From Streptomyces sp. F001 (GTDB lineage: Bacteria; Actinomycetota; Actinomycetes; Streptomycetales; Streptomycetaceae), in the NCBI RefSeq assembly GCF_004187715.1, contig NZ_QZWF01000006.1, positions 312,459-376,458 on the forward strand: DNA of 64,000 nt. The letters are read 5' to 3'. The number at the start of each line of letters is the position of its first letter. Position 1 is the stretch's first letter. A program made the position numbers and the translations under genes. This document shows, in pieces, positions 45,076-54,398 of this stretch. Under the pieces are notes generated by a model. That model had not been told where the DNA came from and made no database searches. It saw nothing but the letters and a program-made list of their open reading frames with translations.

Positions 45076-46665
45076 ATGACGACCCGTCGAATACGAGGTG
45101 CCGCCGTCACGGCGGCGGCGATGGTGGCCGGGGTCGCCGCCTGCTCCGCCCCGAGCAGCGGCGCGAGCGACGGCAAGCCCGCCGACTCTGTCGTGATCGG
45201 GGTGGCCTCCGAACCGGACACCCTCAGTCCGCTGCTCGGCTACGGCAAGGACGGCAACTCCAAGATCTTCGAGGGATTGCTCGCCCGGGACGCCGATCTG
45301 GAGCTGAGACCCGCCCTGGCGAAGGCGCTCCCCGAGGTCACTGGCGACGGCCTCACCTACACGTACACCCTGCGCGACGGCGTGGAGTTCAGCGACGGTG
45401 AGCCGCTGACCCCGGCCGACGTCGTCTTCACGTACAAGACGATCCTCGACGCCAAGACGAACAACACCTCGCGGAGCGAGCTCGACGCCATCAAGGACGT
45501 CCGGGCGAGCGGTGACGACAAGGTCGTCTTCACGCTCAAGTACCCGTACGCGCCGTTCGCCGGGCGCACGGTGCTGCCCATCGTCCCCGAGCACGTCGCC
45601 GGCAAGCAGGACCCCAACACCGGCTCCTTCAACACCGAACCGGTCGGCACCGGACCGTACGTCCTCGCGAACTGGAGCAAGGGCGAGAAGCTCACCTTCA
45701 AGGCCAACCCGAACTACTGGGGCGGCGAGCCGAAGGTGAAGACGTTCACCATGGCGGTCATCGCGGACGACAACGTGCGCGCCACCCGGCTGCGCTCCGG
45801 TGACCTCGACGGCGCGGTCCTCCCGCCCAACCTCGTCGCCACGTTCAAGAACGACGACGGCATGAAGTCGTACGACGCGAAGTCCTACGACTTCCGCACC
45901 GTCACCCTCCCCACCGCGAACAAGGTCACGGGCGACCGTGCCATCCGGCAGGCACTCGATGCCGCCGTGGACCGCGAGGCCATGGTCGACAAGGTCCTCG
46001 ACGGTGCGGGCCGCCCGGCGTACGGGCCGCTGCCGGTCGACGACCCCTGGTTCGCCAAGGGCATCGAGCGCACTCAGGATCTCGACAAGGCCAAGCGGAT
46101 CCTCGACGAAGCGGGCTGGAAGCCCGGCACGGACGGCATCCGCGCCAAGGACGGCCGACGGGCCGCGTTCACCCTCTTCTATCCTTCCGGCGACAAGGTC
46201 CGCCAGGACCACGCCCTCGCCTACGCTTCCGACGCCAAGAAGGCCGGCATCGACGTGACGGTGGAGAGCGCCACCTGGGAGGTCATCGAGCCGCGGATGA
46301 AGAACGACGCGGTCCTCGCAGGCTTCGGCAGCACCGGCGACCCCGACTTCGGTCTCTACACGCTGCTGCACTCCTCGCTCGCCGGCGACGGCTTCAACAA
46401 CATGGGCCGGTACGACAACGCGGCCGTGGACGAGGCGCTGGACACCGGCCGCCGCAGCCAGGACCCGCAAAAGCGCGAGGCCACTTACGCCGCGCTCCAG
46501 CGCGAACTCGTGAAGGACCCCGGCTACACGTTTCTGACCCACATCGACCACCTCTACGTGCTCGCGGACCGCTGGGAGGGCCCGAGCACGCAACTCGAGC
46601 CGCACGAGCACGGATTCGCCAGCGGCCCGTGGTGGAACATCGAGGACTGGCAGCCCAAGAAGTGA
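45076..46665 (+). CDS. nikA: Nickel/peptide ABC substrate-binding lipoprotein
   Basis: A 529-residue family 5 solute-binding protein with a lipoprotein signal (lipobox VAAC near residue 22). Family 5 features include TYTLRDGVEFSDGEPLTPADVVFTY and GTGPYVLANW. It heads a five-gene operon of NikABCDE layout behind a Nur box, so nickel or a nickel-chelate is the most likely substrate; oligopeptides are the family alternative. The ATG 45076 lies after GTGAGG; an upstream in-frame ATG overlaps the Nur box and is rejected. The stop overlaps the GTG of the first permease. Confidence 0.88.
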   Translation: MTTRRIRGAAVTAAAMVAGVAACSAPSSGASDGKPADSVVIGVASEPDTLSPLLGYGKDGNSKIFEGLLARDADLELRPALAKALPEVTGDGLTYTYTLRDGVEFSDGEPLTPADVVFTYKTILDAKTNNTSRSELDAIKDVRASGDDKVVFTLKYPYAPFAGRTVLPIVPEHVAGKQDPNTGSFNTEPVGTGPYVLANWSKGEKLTFKANPNYWGGEPKVKTFTMAVIADDNVRATRLRSGDLDGAVLPPNLVATFKNDDGMKSYDAKSYDFRTVTLPTANKVTGDRAIRQALDAAVDREAMVDKVLDGAGRPAYGPLPVDDPWFAKGIERTQDLDKAKRILDEAGWKPGTDGIRAKDGRRAAFTLFYPSGDKVRQDHALAYASDAKKAGIDVTVESATWEVIEPRMKNDAVLAGFGSTGDPDFGLYTLLHSSLAGDGFNNMGRYDNAAVDEALDTGRRSQDPQKREATYAALQRELVKDPGYTFLTHIDHLYVLADRWEGPSTQLEPHEHGFASGPWWNIEDWQPKK

Positions 46666-47660
46666 CCAGAACCTCCCTGCCCTGGGGAGCGATGGCACGC
46701 CTGGCGGGGCGGCGGATGCTGTTCGCCCTCCCCGTCCTCCTCGTCGTCACCTTCGGTGTCTTCGCCATCGCAGCCGCCTCCCCCTTCGATCCCGTCAAGG
46801 CGTACGCCGGCACCGCCGCGCTCGGCGCCGACCAGGAGACCCTGGACCGGCTGCGGGACAACCTCGGCGTGGACCAGCCCCTCACCGCCCGCTGGTGGCA
46901 CTGGTTGACCTCCGCCCTCGGCGGAGACCTCGGCCAGTCCAGCGTGATGCGGCAGCCCGTGGCGCAGGTGATCGGGGAACGCCTCGTGTGGTCCTCCCTG
47001 TTGTGCGCGATCGCCTTCGTGCTTGCCGTGCTGACCGGCACCCTGCTGGGTGTGCTGGCCGCCGGCCGCCCCGGATCGATGCTCGACCGGACGGTCACCT
47101 CACTCGCCTACGCCCTGGAGGCGGCACCGGTCTTCTGGATCGCGCTGCTGGCCATCTGGCTGTTTGCCCTGCAGTGGGACGTCCTCCCGGCGGGCGGGCT
47201 GACGGACACGGCCAGCGAGCAGGTCACCTTGGACCAGGTGGCGAGTCATCTGGTCCTGCCCGCCGGAGTACTCGCCCTCTCCCAACTCCCCTGGTTCACC
47301 CTCTACGTACGCCAGGGGGTCGGCGACGCCCTGGCGGAGGACCCCGTACGCGGCGCCCGCGCGAGGGGCGTGAGCGAGAGGACCGTCCTGCTCGGGCACG
47401 CCCTGCGCTCCGGCCTGCTGCCGGTGCTCACTCTGATCGGCTCCCGCGTCCCCGAACTCATCACCGGCGCCCTGCTGGTGGAGAGCGTCTTCAGCTGGCC
47501 GGGCATCGCGGCGGCCACCGTCGAGGCGGCCACAGCCGTCGACTTCCCGCTGCTCGCCGCCCTCACCACGCTGGCCACCGCCGCCGTCCTCATCGGCAAC
47601 CTGCTCGCCGACCTCCTCTACGGACTGTTCGACCCGAGGGTGAAGCTCAGTGAAATGTGA
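46662..47660 (+). CDS. nikB: Nickel/peptide ABC permease, NikB type
   Basis: A 332-residue DppB/NikB-family permease: RLRDNLGVDQPLTARWWHWL near the N-terminus, the EAA-loop region DALAEDPVRGARARGVSERTVLLGHALR and VESVFSWPGIAAATVEA are all characteristic. Six membrane segments are visible. The start chosen is GTG 46662, overlapping the binding-protein stop; ATG 46692 would also give a complete protein. Translationally coupled to the next permease. Confidence 0.9.
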   Translation: MTRTSLPWGAMARLAGRRMLFALPVLLVVTFGVFAIAAASPFDPVKAYAGTAALGADQETLDRLRDNLGVDQPLTARWWHWLTSALGGDLGQSSVMRQPVAQVIGERLVWSSLLCAIAFVLAVLTGTLLGVLAAGRPGSMLDRTVTSLAYALEAAPVFWIALLAIWLFALQWDVLPAGGLTDTASEQVTLDQVASHLVLPAGVLALSQLPWFTLYVRQGVGDALAEDPVRGARARGVSERTVLLGHALRSGLLPVLTLIGSRVPELITGALLVESVFSWPGIAAATVEAATAVDFPLLAALTTLATAAVLIGNLLADLLYGLFDPRVKLSEM

Positions 47661-48562
47661 CTCCCATGGCTGAGGCCACGGTGGGGACCGAGAAGCGGTC
47701 CCAGGCCGCATGGCGCTCGGTCGGCCCGAACCGCCGCTCGACGCGTACCCTGCGGCTGCGCACCTCGGCCGTGCTGGTGACCGCGACCGTCCTCGCCGTC
47801 CTGCTCGTACCACCGCTGGTCCAACTCGACCAGCAGGCCGTCGATCTGTCCGCCAAGCTGCTGCCACCGAGCTGGGCGCATCCCTTCGGCACCGACGACG
47901 TCGGCCGGGACCTGCTCCTGCGCTGCGTCTACGGCCTCAGGGTCTCACTGCTCGTCGGTGTGGCCGCGGCCCTCACGGCGACCGTGATCGGCACCGCCGT
48001 CGGGGCCACCGCCGGGGCCCTGGGCGGCTGGGCCGACCGCGGCATCATGCGCGTGGTCGACACCGTCTCGTCCGTACCCCACCTGCTGCTCGGCATCTTC
48101 ATCGTCGCCATGTTCCGGCCCGGGGTGTGGCCGGTGGTGGTCTCTGTCGCGCTCACCCACTGGCTGTCGACCGCCCGGATCGTCCGGGCCGAGGTCCTGT
48201 CCCTGCGCTCGCGCCCGTACATCGACGCCGCCGTCTCCGGGGGCGCGTCCCGGTGGCGGGTGGCGGTACGGCACCTGTTGCCCGCGGTCCTGCCCCAGGC
48301 CGCGCTCGCCGCCGTACTGATGGTGCCGCACGCCATGTGGCACGAATCGGCCTTGTCCTTCCTCGGGCTCGGGCTGCCCACCCACACCGCCAGCCTCGGC
48401 ACCCTCGTCCAGACCGCACGGGGCTCACTGCTCGCCGGACAGTGGTGGCCGACCCTCTTCCCCGGCCTCTTCATCATCGTCCCCACCCTCGCCATCGCCG
48501 GCCTCGCCGGAGCCTGGCGCGAGCGGATCAACCCCCGCCGCCGATCGGAGCTGACGCTGTGA
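47657..48562 (+). CDS. nikC: Nickel/peptide ABC permease, NikC type
   Basis: A 301-residue DppC/NikC-family permease. The family signature AHPFGTDDVGRDLLLRCVYG is near residue 75, the EAA loop is PYIDAAVSGGASRWRVAVRHLLP, and SFLGLGLP is near the C-terminus. GTG 47657 overlaps the nikB stop (ATG 47666 is an alternative start). It forms the heterodimeric channel with NikB. Confidence 0.9.
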   Translation: MTPMAEATVGTEKRSQAAWRSVGPNRRSTRTLRLRTSAVLVTATVLAVLLVPPLVQLDQQAVDLSAKLLPPSWAHPFGTDDVGRDLLLRCVYGLRVSLLVGVAAALTATVIGTAVGATAGALGGWADRGIMRVVDTVSSVPHLLLGIFIVAMFRPGVWPVVVSVALTHWLSTARIVRAEVLSLRSRPYIDAAVSGGASRWRVAVRHLLPAVLPQAALAAVLMVPHAMWHESALSFLGLGLPTHTASLGTLVQTARGSLLAGQWWPTLFPGLFIIVPTLAIAGLAGAWRERINPRRRSELTL

Positions 48563-49548
48563 CCGAACGACCGCCTCAGCAACCGGTCGACCGGCCTCCC
48601 CTGTTGTCGGTACGCGGCCTGTCGGTGCGCTTCCTCATGCCCGGCGGACGCCGCATCGCCGCCGTCACCGACGCGCACTTCGACGTGGCGGCCGGCGAGT
48701 GCCTGGCCCTGATCGGCGAGAGCGGCTGCGGCAAGTCCGTCCTCGCCTCCGCCCTCCTCGGCCTGCTCCCCGCCAACGCCCAGACCGCGGGCGAGGCCCG
48801 TCTCGGCGAGCTCGAGCTGCTCTCCGCCGACGAACGGACCCTCGCCCGCACCGTACGGGGCCGCCGGATCGGCCTCATACCGCAGAGCCCCGCCGCACAT
48901 CTCACCCCCGTCCGCACCATCCGCTCCCAGCTGGAGGAGACGGTCGCCGCACTGACCGGTGTACGGGGCCGCACGGCCGTGCGTGCCGCTGCCGAAGCGG
49001 CCGCCGAACGCACGGCGTTCCCCTCGGACCACCTGGACCGCCATCCCCACGAGCTCTCCGGCGGCCTCGCCCAGCGCGCCGCGACCGCCCTGGCCCTGGT
49101 CGGCAACGCGCCTCTCCTGCTGGCCGACGAACCGACCACCGGCCTCGACCGCAACCTCGTGGAGCACACAGTCGACGAACTGCGGCGCCACATCGACGAC
49201 GCCGACCGTGCCTTGCTGATGATCACCCACGACCTGTCCGCCGCCGAGCGCATCGCCGACCGCGTCGCCGTCATGTACGCCGGCCGCATCGTCGAACTCT
49301 CCGACGCGGCAGCCTTCTTCGGCAGCCCCGGCCCGCGCCACCCCTACAGCCGAGGACTCCTCCAAGCCCTCCCCGACCGCGCCTTCACCCCCATCGCCGG
49401 CATGCCACCAGAACTCGGCGACCTCCCCGACGGCTGCGCCTTCGCGCCGCGCTGCGACCGGGCCACCGACACCTGCGCCGGCTCGCCCCGTATGACCGAG
49501 ACGGTCTCCTGCCACCACCCGCACATCCCGGAGGACGCCCGTGCTTGA
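48559..49548 (+). CDS. nikD: Nickel/peptide ABC ATPase, NikD/DppD type
   Basis: A 329-residue ATPase with Walker A GESGCGKSV (Ser-Val rather than Ser-Thr after the lysine), signature LSGGLAQRAATAL, Walker B LLLADEPTTGLD and switch His in LLMITHDLSAAE. A C-terminal oligopeptide-transporter extension with Cys residues (FAPRCDRATDTCAGSP) is typical of DppD/NikD. GTG 48559 overlaps the nikC stop. The second ATPase gene begins within its last codons. Confidence 0.9.
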   Translation: MTERPPQQPVDRPPLLSVRGLSVRFLMPGGRRIAAVTDAHFDVAAGECLALIGESGCGKSVLASALLGLLPANAQTAGEARLGELELLSADERTLARTVRGRRIGLIPQSPAAHLTPVRTIRSQLEETVAALTGVRGRTAVRAAAEAAAERTAFPSDHLDRHPHELSGGLAQRAATALALVGNAPLLLADEPTTGLDRNLVEHTVDELRRHIDDADRALLMITHDLSAAERIADRVAVMYAGRIVELSDAAAFFGSPGPRHPYSRGLLQALPDRAFTPIAGMPPELGDLPDGCAFAPRCDRATDTCAGSPRMTETVSCHHPHIPEDARA

Positions 49549-50212
49549 ACTGCACGCCATCACCGCCGGATACGACAGACACGCACCCGTCGTACGGGAC
49601 GCCTCCCTGACCATCGCCCCCGGCGAAGCCGTCGGCCTGCTCGGCCCCAGCGGCTGCGGCAAATCCACCCTCGCCCGCGTCGCCGCCCTCCTGCACCGCC
49701 CCGACTCCGGAACCGTCGTCCTCGACGGCACATCTGTACGCCGTTGGCGCCACCGCGCGCCGCGCGAACTGCGGACCGCCTTCGGCGTCGTCTTCCAGCA
49801 ACCGCGCCTCTCCTCAGACCCGCGGCTACGGCTGACCGACCTGATCGCTGAACCGCTGCTTGCCACCGGCCGACGTCAGGAATCGGCCGAACGCGTGGCA
49901 GAACTGGCCACAACCGTCGGCCTGACCTCCGACCTGCTGGCCAGACGCCCCCACGAGGTCAGCGACGGCCAACTCCAGCGCGCCTGCCTCGCCCGTGCCT
50001 TGGCGCTGCGCCCGCGCTGGCTGATCTGCGACGAGATGACCGCCATGCTCGACGCCTCCACCACCGCCGCTCTCGTCGCGGTCGTCGAGGACTACCGCCA
50101 CACCACCGGTGCTGGGCTGCTCGCCATCGGCCACGACCGCACCCTCCTGCAGCGCTGGTGCGACCGCACGGTCCACTGGGACACGCTCCGCAGCAGACCG
50201 TGCCTCACCTGA
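49541..50212 (+). CDS. nikE: Nickel/peptide ABC ATPase, NikE/DppF type, with unusual signature
   Basis: A 223-residue ATPase subunit: Walker A GPSGCGKST (about residue 36), Q-loop VVFQQPRLSSD, Walker B WLICDEMTAMLD, switch His LAIGHDR. The ABC signature reads VSDGQLQRACLARAL instead of LSGGQ, a change at the second glycine that can lower ATPase activity. It is short and lacks the C-terminal oligopeptide extension of DppF. GTG 49541 overlaps the nikD gene by 8 bp. Confidence 0.87.
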   Translation: MLELHAITAGYDRHAPVVRDASLTIAPGEAVGLLGPSGCGKSTLARVAALLHRPDSGTVVLDGTSVRRWRHRAPRELRTAFGVVFQQPRLSSDPRLRLTDLIAEPLLATGRRQESAERVAELATTVGLTSDLLARRPHEVSDGQLQRACLARALALRPRWLICDEMTAMLDASTTAALVAVVEDYRHTTGAGLLAIGHDRTLLQRWCDRTVHWDTLRSRPCLT

Positions 50213-50420
50213 CAGGCGCGCATCCGGGAACGGCAAGGCCCGCACAGCAGTAGTGGGGCACATGAGTTCGCCGCCGCGATGGTCAGAGGGGTGCGACCTG
50301 CTCGGGCCGCACTCCTGGCGCGCCCTCACCCTGCGGCAGCCGGCTGGGACCTGACGCGGTTGCGAGCGCGCTGCGCTGCGGTGCCGGGAGGTGTTCGAGG
50401 CGCCTGAGAAGTGGCCGATC
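50213..50420. other. Intergenic region between nikE and a convergent TetR gene
   Basis: 208 bp without a convincing gene or strong hairpin; nothing recognised. Confidence 0.3.
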
Positions 50421-51032
50421 TCAGTGCAGTGTGGCGACGGCCGTGCGGTAGAGGACCTCCTCGGTGCGGTCCCACGACCAGCCGTTCTCGACCACCAGCG
50501 TGCGCCAGCCGGTGGGGCCGAACCAGAACCACAGCAAGTCTGCTGTCTCCTCCACCGAGTAGACGGGCGGTGGGGTCAATGTGTGCAGGTGGCGGGCTGC
50601 GGCGTGCAGTGCGTCCCGGTACGCCGCGGTGGAGCGTTCCCAGAGAGCCTCGCCCTTCTCATGGGCGGGCAGCGCCTTGCGGATCGCCTCGTGCACGGCG
50701 AACTGGCCTTCGTTGCCCCTGCGTGTGCCACGAGCGAGTGCTTTCAGGACCGCCTCCGGGGTCCGCGGGGCGAGCAGCTCCTTCATGGCCTGCTCGTAAC
50801 CGGAGGCGTTCACGCCCTGGTCGACGATCCGGTCCAGAATGTCACCCTTGCTCCCCACGCTCGCGAAGACGGTCTTCGAGGAGACGCCGGCCGCCGAAGC
50901 GATGTCCGCGACGGTCACCCGCCCGTATCCGCGGTCGGCGAACAGTTCGGTGGCCCGCTGAAGGATCAGTGCGCGCGTCCGCGCGGCTGCCTGCTCGCGC
51001 AACGGAGAGGCGTAGGGGCGCTGAGAGGACAT
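50421..51032 (-). CDS. TetR family regulator
   Basis: A 203-residue TetR-type repressor. The N-terminal helix-turn-helix is visible as RALILQRATELFADRGYGRV followed by TVADIASAAGVSSKTVFASV; the C-terminal ligand domain is unassigned. It is divergent from a SnoaL-like gene, with a perfect palindrome between them that is likely its operator. Confidence 0.9.
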   Translation of the reverse strand: MSSQRPYASPLREQAAARTRALILQRATELFADRGYGRVTVADIASAAGVSSKTVFASVGSKGDILDRIVDQGVNASGYEQAMKELLAPRTPEAVLKALARGTRRGNEGQFAVHEAIRKALPAHEKGEALWERSTAAYRDALHAAARHLHTLTPPPVYSVEETADLLWFWFGPTGWRTLVVENGWSWDRTEEVLYRTAVATLH

Positions 51033-51067
51033 GAGGCCATCCTAACCAGCGCGAGCTCACAGCTGCT

Positions 51068-51078
51068 CTAATCATTAG
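51068..51078. promoter_or_regulatory. Palindrome between TetR and SnoaL-like genes
   Basis: CTAAT-C-ATTAG, a perfect inverted repeat 36 bp from the TetR start and 110 bp from the divergent gene. A probable operator for autoregulation by the TetR protein. Confidence 0.5.
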
Positions 51079-51187
51079 GTACTGTGTGAAGCCAATTCTC
51101 GCTCGACGATCACCCTCGGCGCGGCTGCGGCCCCATGCCCATCGGCCGAGCCGACCTCGAAGAGCGGATCCCACCGTCGCGAGAGGC

Positions 51188-51766
51188 ATGAACGCAATGG
51201 GAACGGACGCCACGGAGCTGGCCCATGGACTCTTCCGGATCCTCGAGACGGGTGATCCGGCACTGGCTGTCGATGTGGTCGGCGAGGACTTCCACAACCG
51301 CGAAGCGGTCGTATCACCCCCGGCCTGTTCGCTCCCCGGGCCGACAGCGGTTCTCGCCTCGAGTGCATGGTTGCGGTTCGCCTTCACCGACTTGCGCCTC
51401 CCCGTGATCGGTGTCGTCGGCAACGATGACCAGGTCTGGGTCCGGCTGCGCATGCAGGGCCGCCACACCGGCCCGTTCGTCCGCTTCCGCGACGGCGCCC
51501 TCGACCAGGCCATACCCCCCACGGGGCGCGAAATCGACATCGAACAGATCCATGTGCTCGACATCCGTGACGGCAAGGTGGTCGGACACGAAGCGGTGCG
51601 CGACGACCTCACGATGCTGGGCCGGCTCGGCGTCTTTCCTCCCGCCCCCGCTACCGCGCTGAGCATGCTCGCCTGGCGGGTGACCGGACGGGCCGCTCGT
51701 GCGGCCGCCCACGTCACGGCAGAGGCGGCCGAAGCGGCTGCCCTGCTGCGGGACAATCGGAGCTGA
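51188..51766 (+). CDS. SnoaL-like/ester cyclase family protein
   Basis: A 192-residue protein of the NTF2/SnoaL-like fold: AHGLFRILETGDPALAVDVVGEDFHNREAV at the N-terminus and DIEQIHVLDIRDGKVVGHEAVRDDL near residue 120 are typical of polyketide-cyclase-like ester hydrolase/cyclase proteins. The C-terminal 40 residues are Ala-rich and helical. ATG 51188 follows AGAGG closely. Its substrate is unknown; it is probably the TetR regulator's target. Confidence 0.75.
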   Translation: MNAMGTDATELAHGLFRILETGDPALAVDVVGEDFHNREAVVSPPACSLPGPTAVLASSAWLRFAFTDLRLPVIGVVGNDDQVWVRLRMQGRHTGPFVRFRDGALDQAIPPTGREIDIEQIHVLDIRDGKVVGHEAVRDDLTMLGRLGVFPPAPATALSMLAWRVTGRAARAAAHVTAEAAEAAALLRDNRS

Positions 51767-52049
51767 GCCGTCGAGGCGAGGATCTGACGGATCGGCACGC
51801 CGTCCGGCGGGCGGGCCTTGCCAGGGTGAGCCGCTGCGGCCGGCGCGCCGAAGCGCACACCGCAGCCGAGTCGGCGTGGAGGTCACCAAGTGACGGACAT
51901 AACGGGACACTCAACGCATCAGCGCTACAGGCGAGTTACCGCGCAGGCACGGAGCGAGTTGGCACTTTCGCCTCACAGGGACTCGTGTGACACTGGCGTC
52001 CCGTCCGCTGTGCGGACCCCTCCGCACCGTCCCCCACGAGAAGTGCGCC

Positions 52050-52712
52050 GTGCGTTCTCTTCCTCTGCCGCTCGCTCTCACCGCGCGCCTGACTCCGGTC
52101 GCCGTGCTCGCCTGTGCGGGCTGGGCCCTCAGTTCGGGCCCGGACTCGTCGGCGCCGGCCGCCCAGGACCGGGCGACCGGCAAGACCGGGACCCAGTCCG
52201 CCTCCGCGCCGTCCACGACCGCCGCGCCGAAGACGTACACCTCCGCCCCGGCGCCCTGCACCAGCCTGGCCAAGAAGACGATCACGTCGCTGGTGCCGGA
52301 TGCCAAGGCGGCCGGGAAGGAGATCGCCTCGACGGACAAGTCGGTCCGCCGCACCTGCTCGTGGAACGCGCTCAGTGGCTACGACTACCGCTGGCTCGAC
52401 GTCTCCTTCGAGATCAGCGGCTCCGACGACGACGCGGCGAAGAAGTACAAGGAGCGGGTCAAGGAGAAGAGCGGCGGCGGCGAGGTGCCCGGCCTCGGCG
52501 ACGCGGCCTACTCCGTCGTGAACCTCACCACCGAGGACGACCAGAAGACGCGCGAGGGTGTGGTGCTGGTGCGCGCCGCCAACGCGCTGCTGGTCATCAC
52601 GTACAACGGCTCCGACTTCGAGTCGAAGGAGGCGCCCAGCACGGACGAGATCAACAAGGGCGCCATCAAGGCCGCCAAAGAGGCGGTGGCGGCCCTGGAG
52701 GACGGCCGGTAG
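52050..52712 (+). CDS. DUF3558-like lipoprotein
   Basis: A 220-residue secreted protein. The GTG at 52050 gives a signal-like segment LALTARLTPVAVLACAGWA with a Cys after VLA that fits a lipobox. A Ser/Thr/Ala/Pro-rich linker (SASAPSTTAAPKTY) precedes a compact domain with CTSLAKKTITSLVPDAK and TCSWNALSGYDYRWLDVSF, resembling the actinobacterial DUF3558 lipoprotein family. Function unknown. Start position uncertain; an ORF from 51987 is open but lacks a ribosome site. Confidence 0.65.
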   Translation: MRSLPLPLALTARLTPVAVLACAGWALSSGPDSSAPAAQDRATGKTGTQSASAPSTTAAPKTYTSAPAPCTSLAKKTITSLVPDAKAAGKEIASTDKSVRRTCSWNALSGYDYRWLDVSFEISGSDDDAAKKYKERVKEKSGGGEVPGLGDAAYSVVNLTTEDDQKTREGVVLVRAANALLVITYNGSDFESKEAPSTDEINKGAIKAAKEAVAALEDGR

Positions 52713-52727
52713 AGCCGGCCGCCCTCC
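52697..52727. terminator. Hairpin at the end of the DUF3558-like gene
   Basis: A stem GGAGG-A-CGGCCGG / CCGGCCG-C-CCTCC (12 of 13 pairs) with a 5-nt loop that includes the stop codon; it lies between two convergent genes. Confidence 0.65.
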
Positions 52728-52740
52728 GAGAGGCGAGGCC

Positions 52741-54285
52741 TCAGGAAGCGGTCCGCTCCCGTGGCAGCATCAGCGCGACGTACAACAGCAGCGAGGCGGC
52801 CAGCCCCACCGCCCAGCCGTAGTCGGCGAGCGGCTTGAGGAACGGGATCAGCCCGTCGGCCGGGAACGGACCCGACTTCGTGCCGTCCGCGCCCACGGTC
52901 GAGTACGAGCCGCCGACGGCCAGGACACCGCCGACCACGAAGGCCACGATGGCCCGCCAGTTCCAGCCGGCGGAGTACCAGTAGCGCCCACCGGGCGTGT
53001 ACAGGTCCGCCAGGTGCAGGACCGTACGGCGGACGATCCAGTAGTCGGCGATGAGGATGCCCGCGACCGTGCCGAGCAGACCGCCGACCACACCGAGCCA
53101 GGTGAAGATGTAGAACTCGGGCGTGGAGATCAGCTTCCACGGGAAGATCAGGATGCCGACGACGCCCGTGATGAGCGCGCCCGTACGGAAGTTGATGAAC
53201 TTCGGCGCGAGGTTGGCCAGGTCGTACGCGGGCGAGACCACGTTCGCCGCGATGTTCACGGAAATGGTGGCGACCAGCACCGTGATGAGCGCGAAGAGCA
53301 GACCGAAGACGTTGTCCGCCTTGGCCGCGAGGGTGACCGGGTCCCAGATCGCCTCGCCGTAGACGACCTCGGAGCCGGAGGTGACCAGTACGGCGAGGAT
53401 CGCGAAGAGGGTCATCGTGGTGGGCAGGCCCAGGGACTGGCCCCAGGTCTGGGCGCGCTGGCTGGCGCCGAAGCGGGTGAAGTCGGGGATGTTGAGGGAC
53501 AGGGTGGCCCAGAAGCCGATCATGCCCATCAGGGACGGGAAGAAGACCGGCCAGAAGTCCGCGCCCCAGCCGAGCTTGGAGGGCTGCGACAGCAACTCGC
53601 CGAATCCGTCGGCCTGGACGGCGATCCAGATCAGCAGCACGAAGGCGCCGACGATGACGAAGGGCGCGGCCCAGTTCTCGAAGTGGCGCAGGAAGTCCAT
53701 ACCGCGGTGGATGATGGCGATCTGCACGGCCCAGAAGAGGAGGAAACAGAGCCACAGCGGCCATGGGTTGCCGGCGATCTGCCCGGCCTTCTCCCACTCA
53801 CCGCCGGTGAGCTTGGAGCCCAGTGCGAAGATGCCGCTGCCGCCGATCCAGGTCTGGATACCGAACCAGCCGCAGGCCACGGCCGCACGGATCAGCGCCG
53901 GTATGTTGGCGCCGCGCAGCCCGAAGGAGGCCCGGGCGAGGACCGGGAACGGAATGCCGTACTTGGGGCCGGCGTGGCCCGTGGCCAGCATCGGCAGCAG
54001 CACGATGACGTTGGCGAGAGCGATGGTGAAGACCGCCTGCTTCCAGTCCATGCCGAGTGCGACCAGGCCGGAGGCCAGGGTCCAGCTGGGGATGCAGTGG
54101 GCCATGGAGATCCACAGCGCCGCGAAGTTGTACGTCGTCCACGTGCGCTCGGCGACCGGGACGGGACGCAGGTCCTCGTTGGCGAAGGGGCTGTTGGCGG
54201 GGTAGGCCTCGGGGGCGAGCTCTGTCCGGCCGTCGGCGTCGACGGTCTGGGCGGCGGGCGACCCCGTGGGGACTGTTTCGGTCAT
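52741..54285 (-). CDS. NCS1 family nucleobase/allantoin/hydantoin permease
   Basis: A 514-residue NCS1 (nucleobase:cation symporter 1) protein with 12 membrane segments. Diagnostic parts are WTTYNFAALWISMAHCIPSWTLASG (about 50-75), FPVLARASFGLRGANIPALIRAAVACGWFGIQTW (as positions about 125-160, shown in part), and LNIPDFTRFG in the middle. Its position at the downstream end of a dihydropyrimidinase/ureidopropionase cluster suggests uptake of uracil, dihydropyrimidines or hydantoins. ATG 54285 lacks a good ribosome site. It is separated from the LLM oxidoreductase by 113 bp. Confidence 0.9.
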   Translation of the reverse strand: MTETVPTGSPAAQTVDADGRTELAPEAYPANSPFANEDLRPVPVAERTWTTYNFAALWISMAHCIPSWTLASGLVALGMDWKQAVFTIALANVIVLLPMLATGHAGPKYGIPFPVLARASFGLRGANIPALIRAAVACGWFGIQTWIGGSGIFALGSKLTGGEWEKAGQIAGNPWPLWLCFLLFWAVQIAIIHRGMDFLRHFENWAAPFVIVGAFVLLIWIAVQADGFGELLSQPSKLGWGADFWPVFFPSLMGMIGFWATLSLNIPDFTRFGASQRAQTWGQSLGLPTTMTLFAILAVLVTSGSEVVYGEAIWDPVTLAAKADNVFGLLFALITVLVATISVNIAANVVSPAYDLANLAPKFINFRTGALITGVVGILIFPWKLISTPEFYIFTWLGVVGGLLGTVAGILIADYWIVRRTVLHLADLYTPGGRYWYSAGWNWRAIVAFVVGGVLAVGGSYSTVGADGTKSGPFPADGLIPFLKPLADYGWAVGLAASLLLYVALMLPRERTAS

Positions 54286-54398
54286 GGGCAGGCCAATCGA
54301 CAAAGGGGGACAGGAGAGGCCGTGCGGGGCGGGCCTTGGGCCCCTCCCCGGGGAGGTGGGGAGGGGAGACAAGGTGGGGGTGGGTCGGGTCCGGGCGA

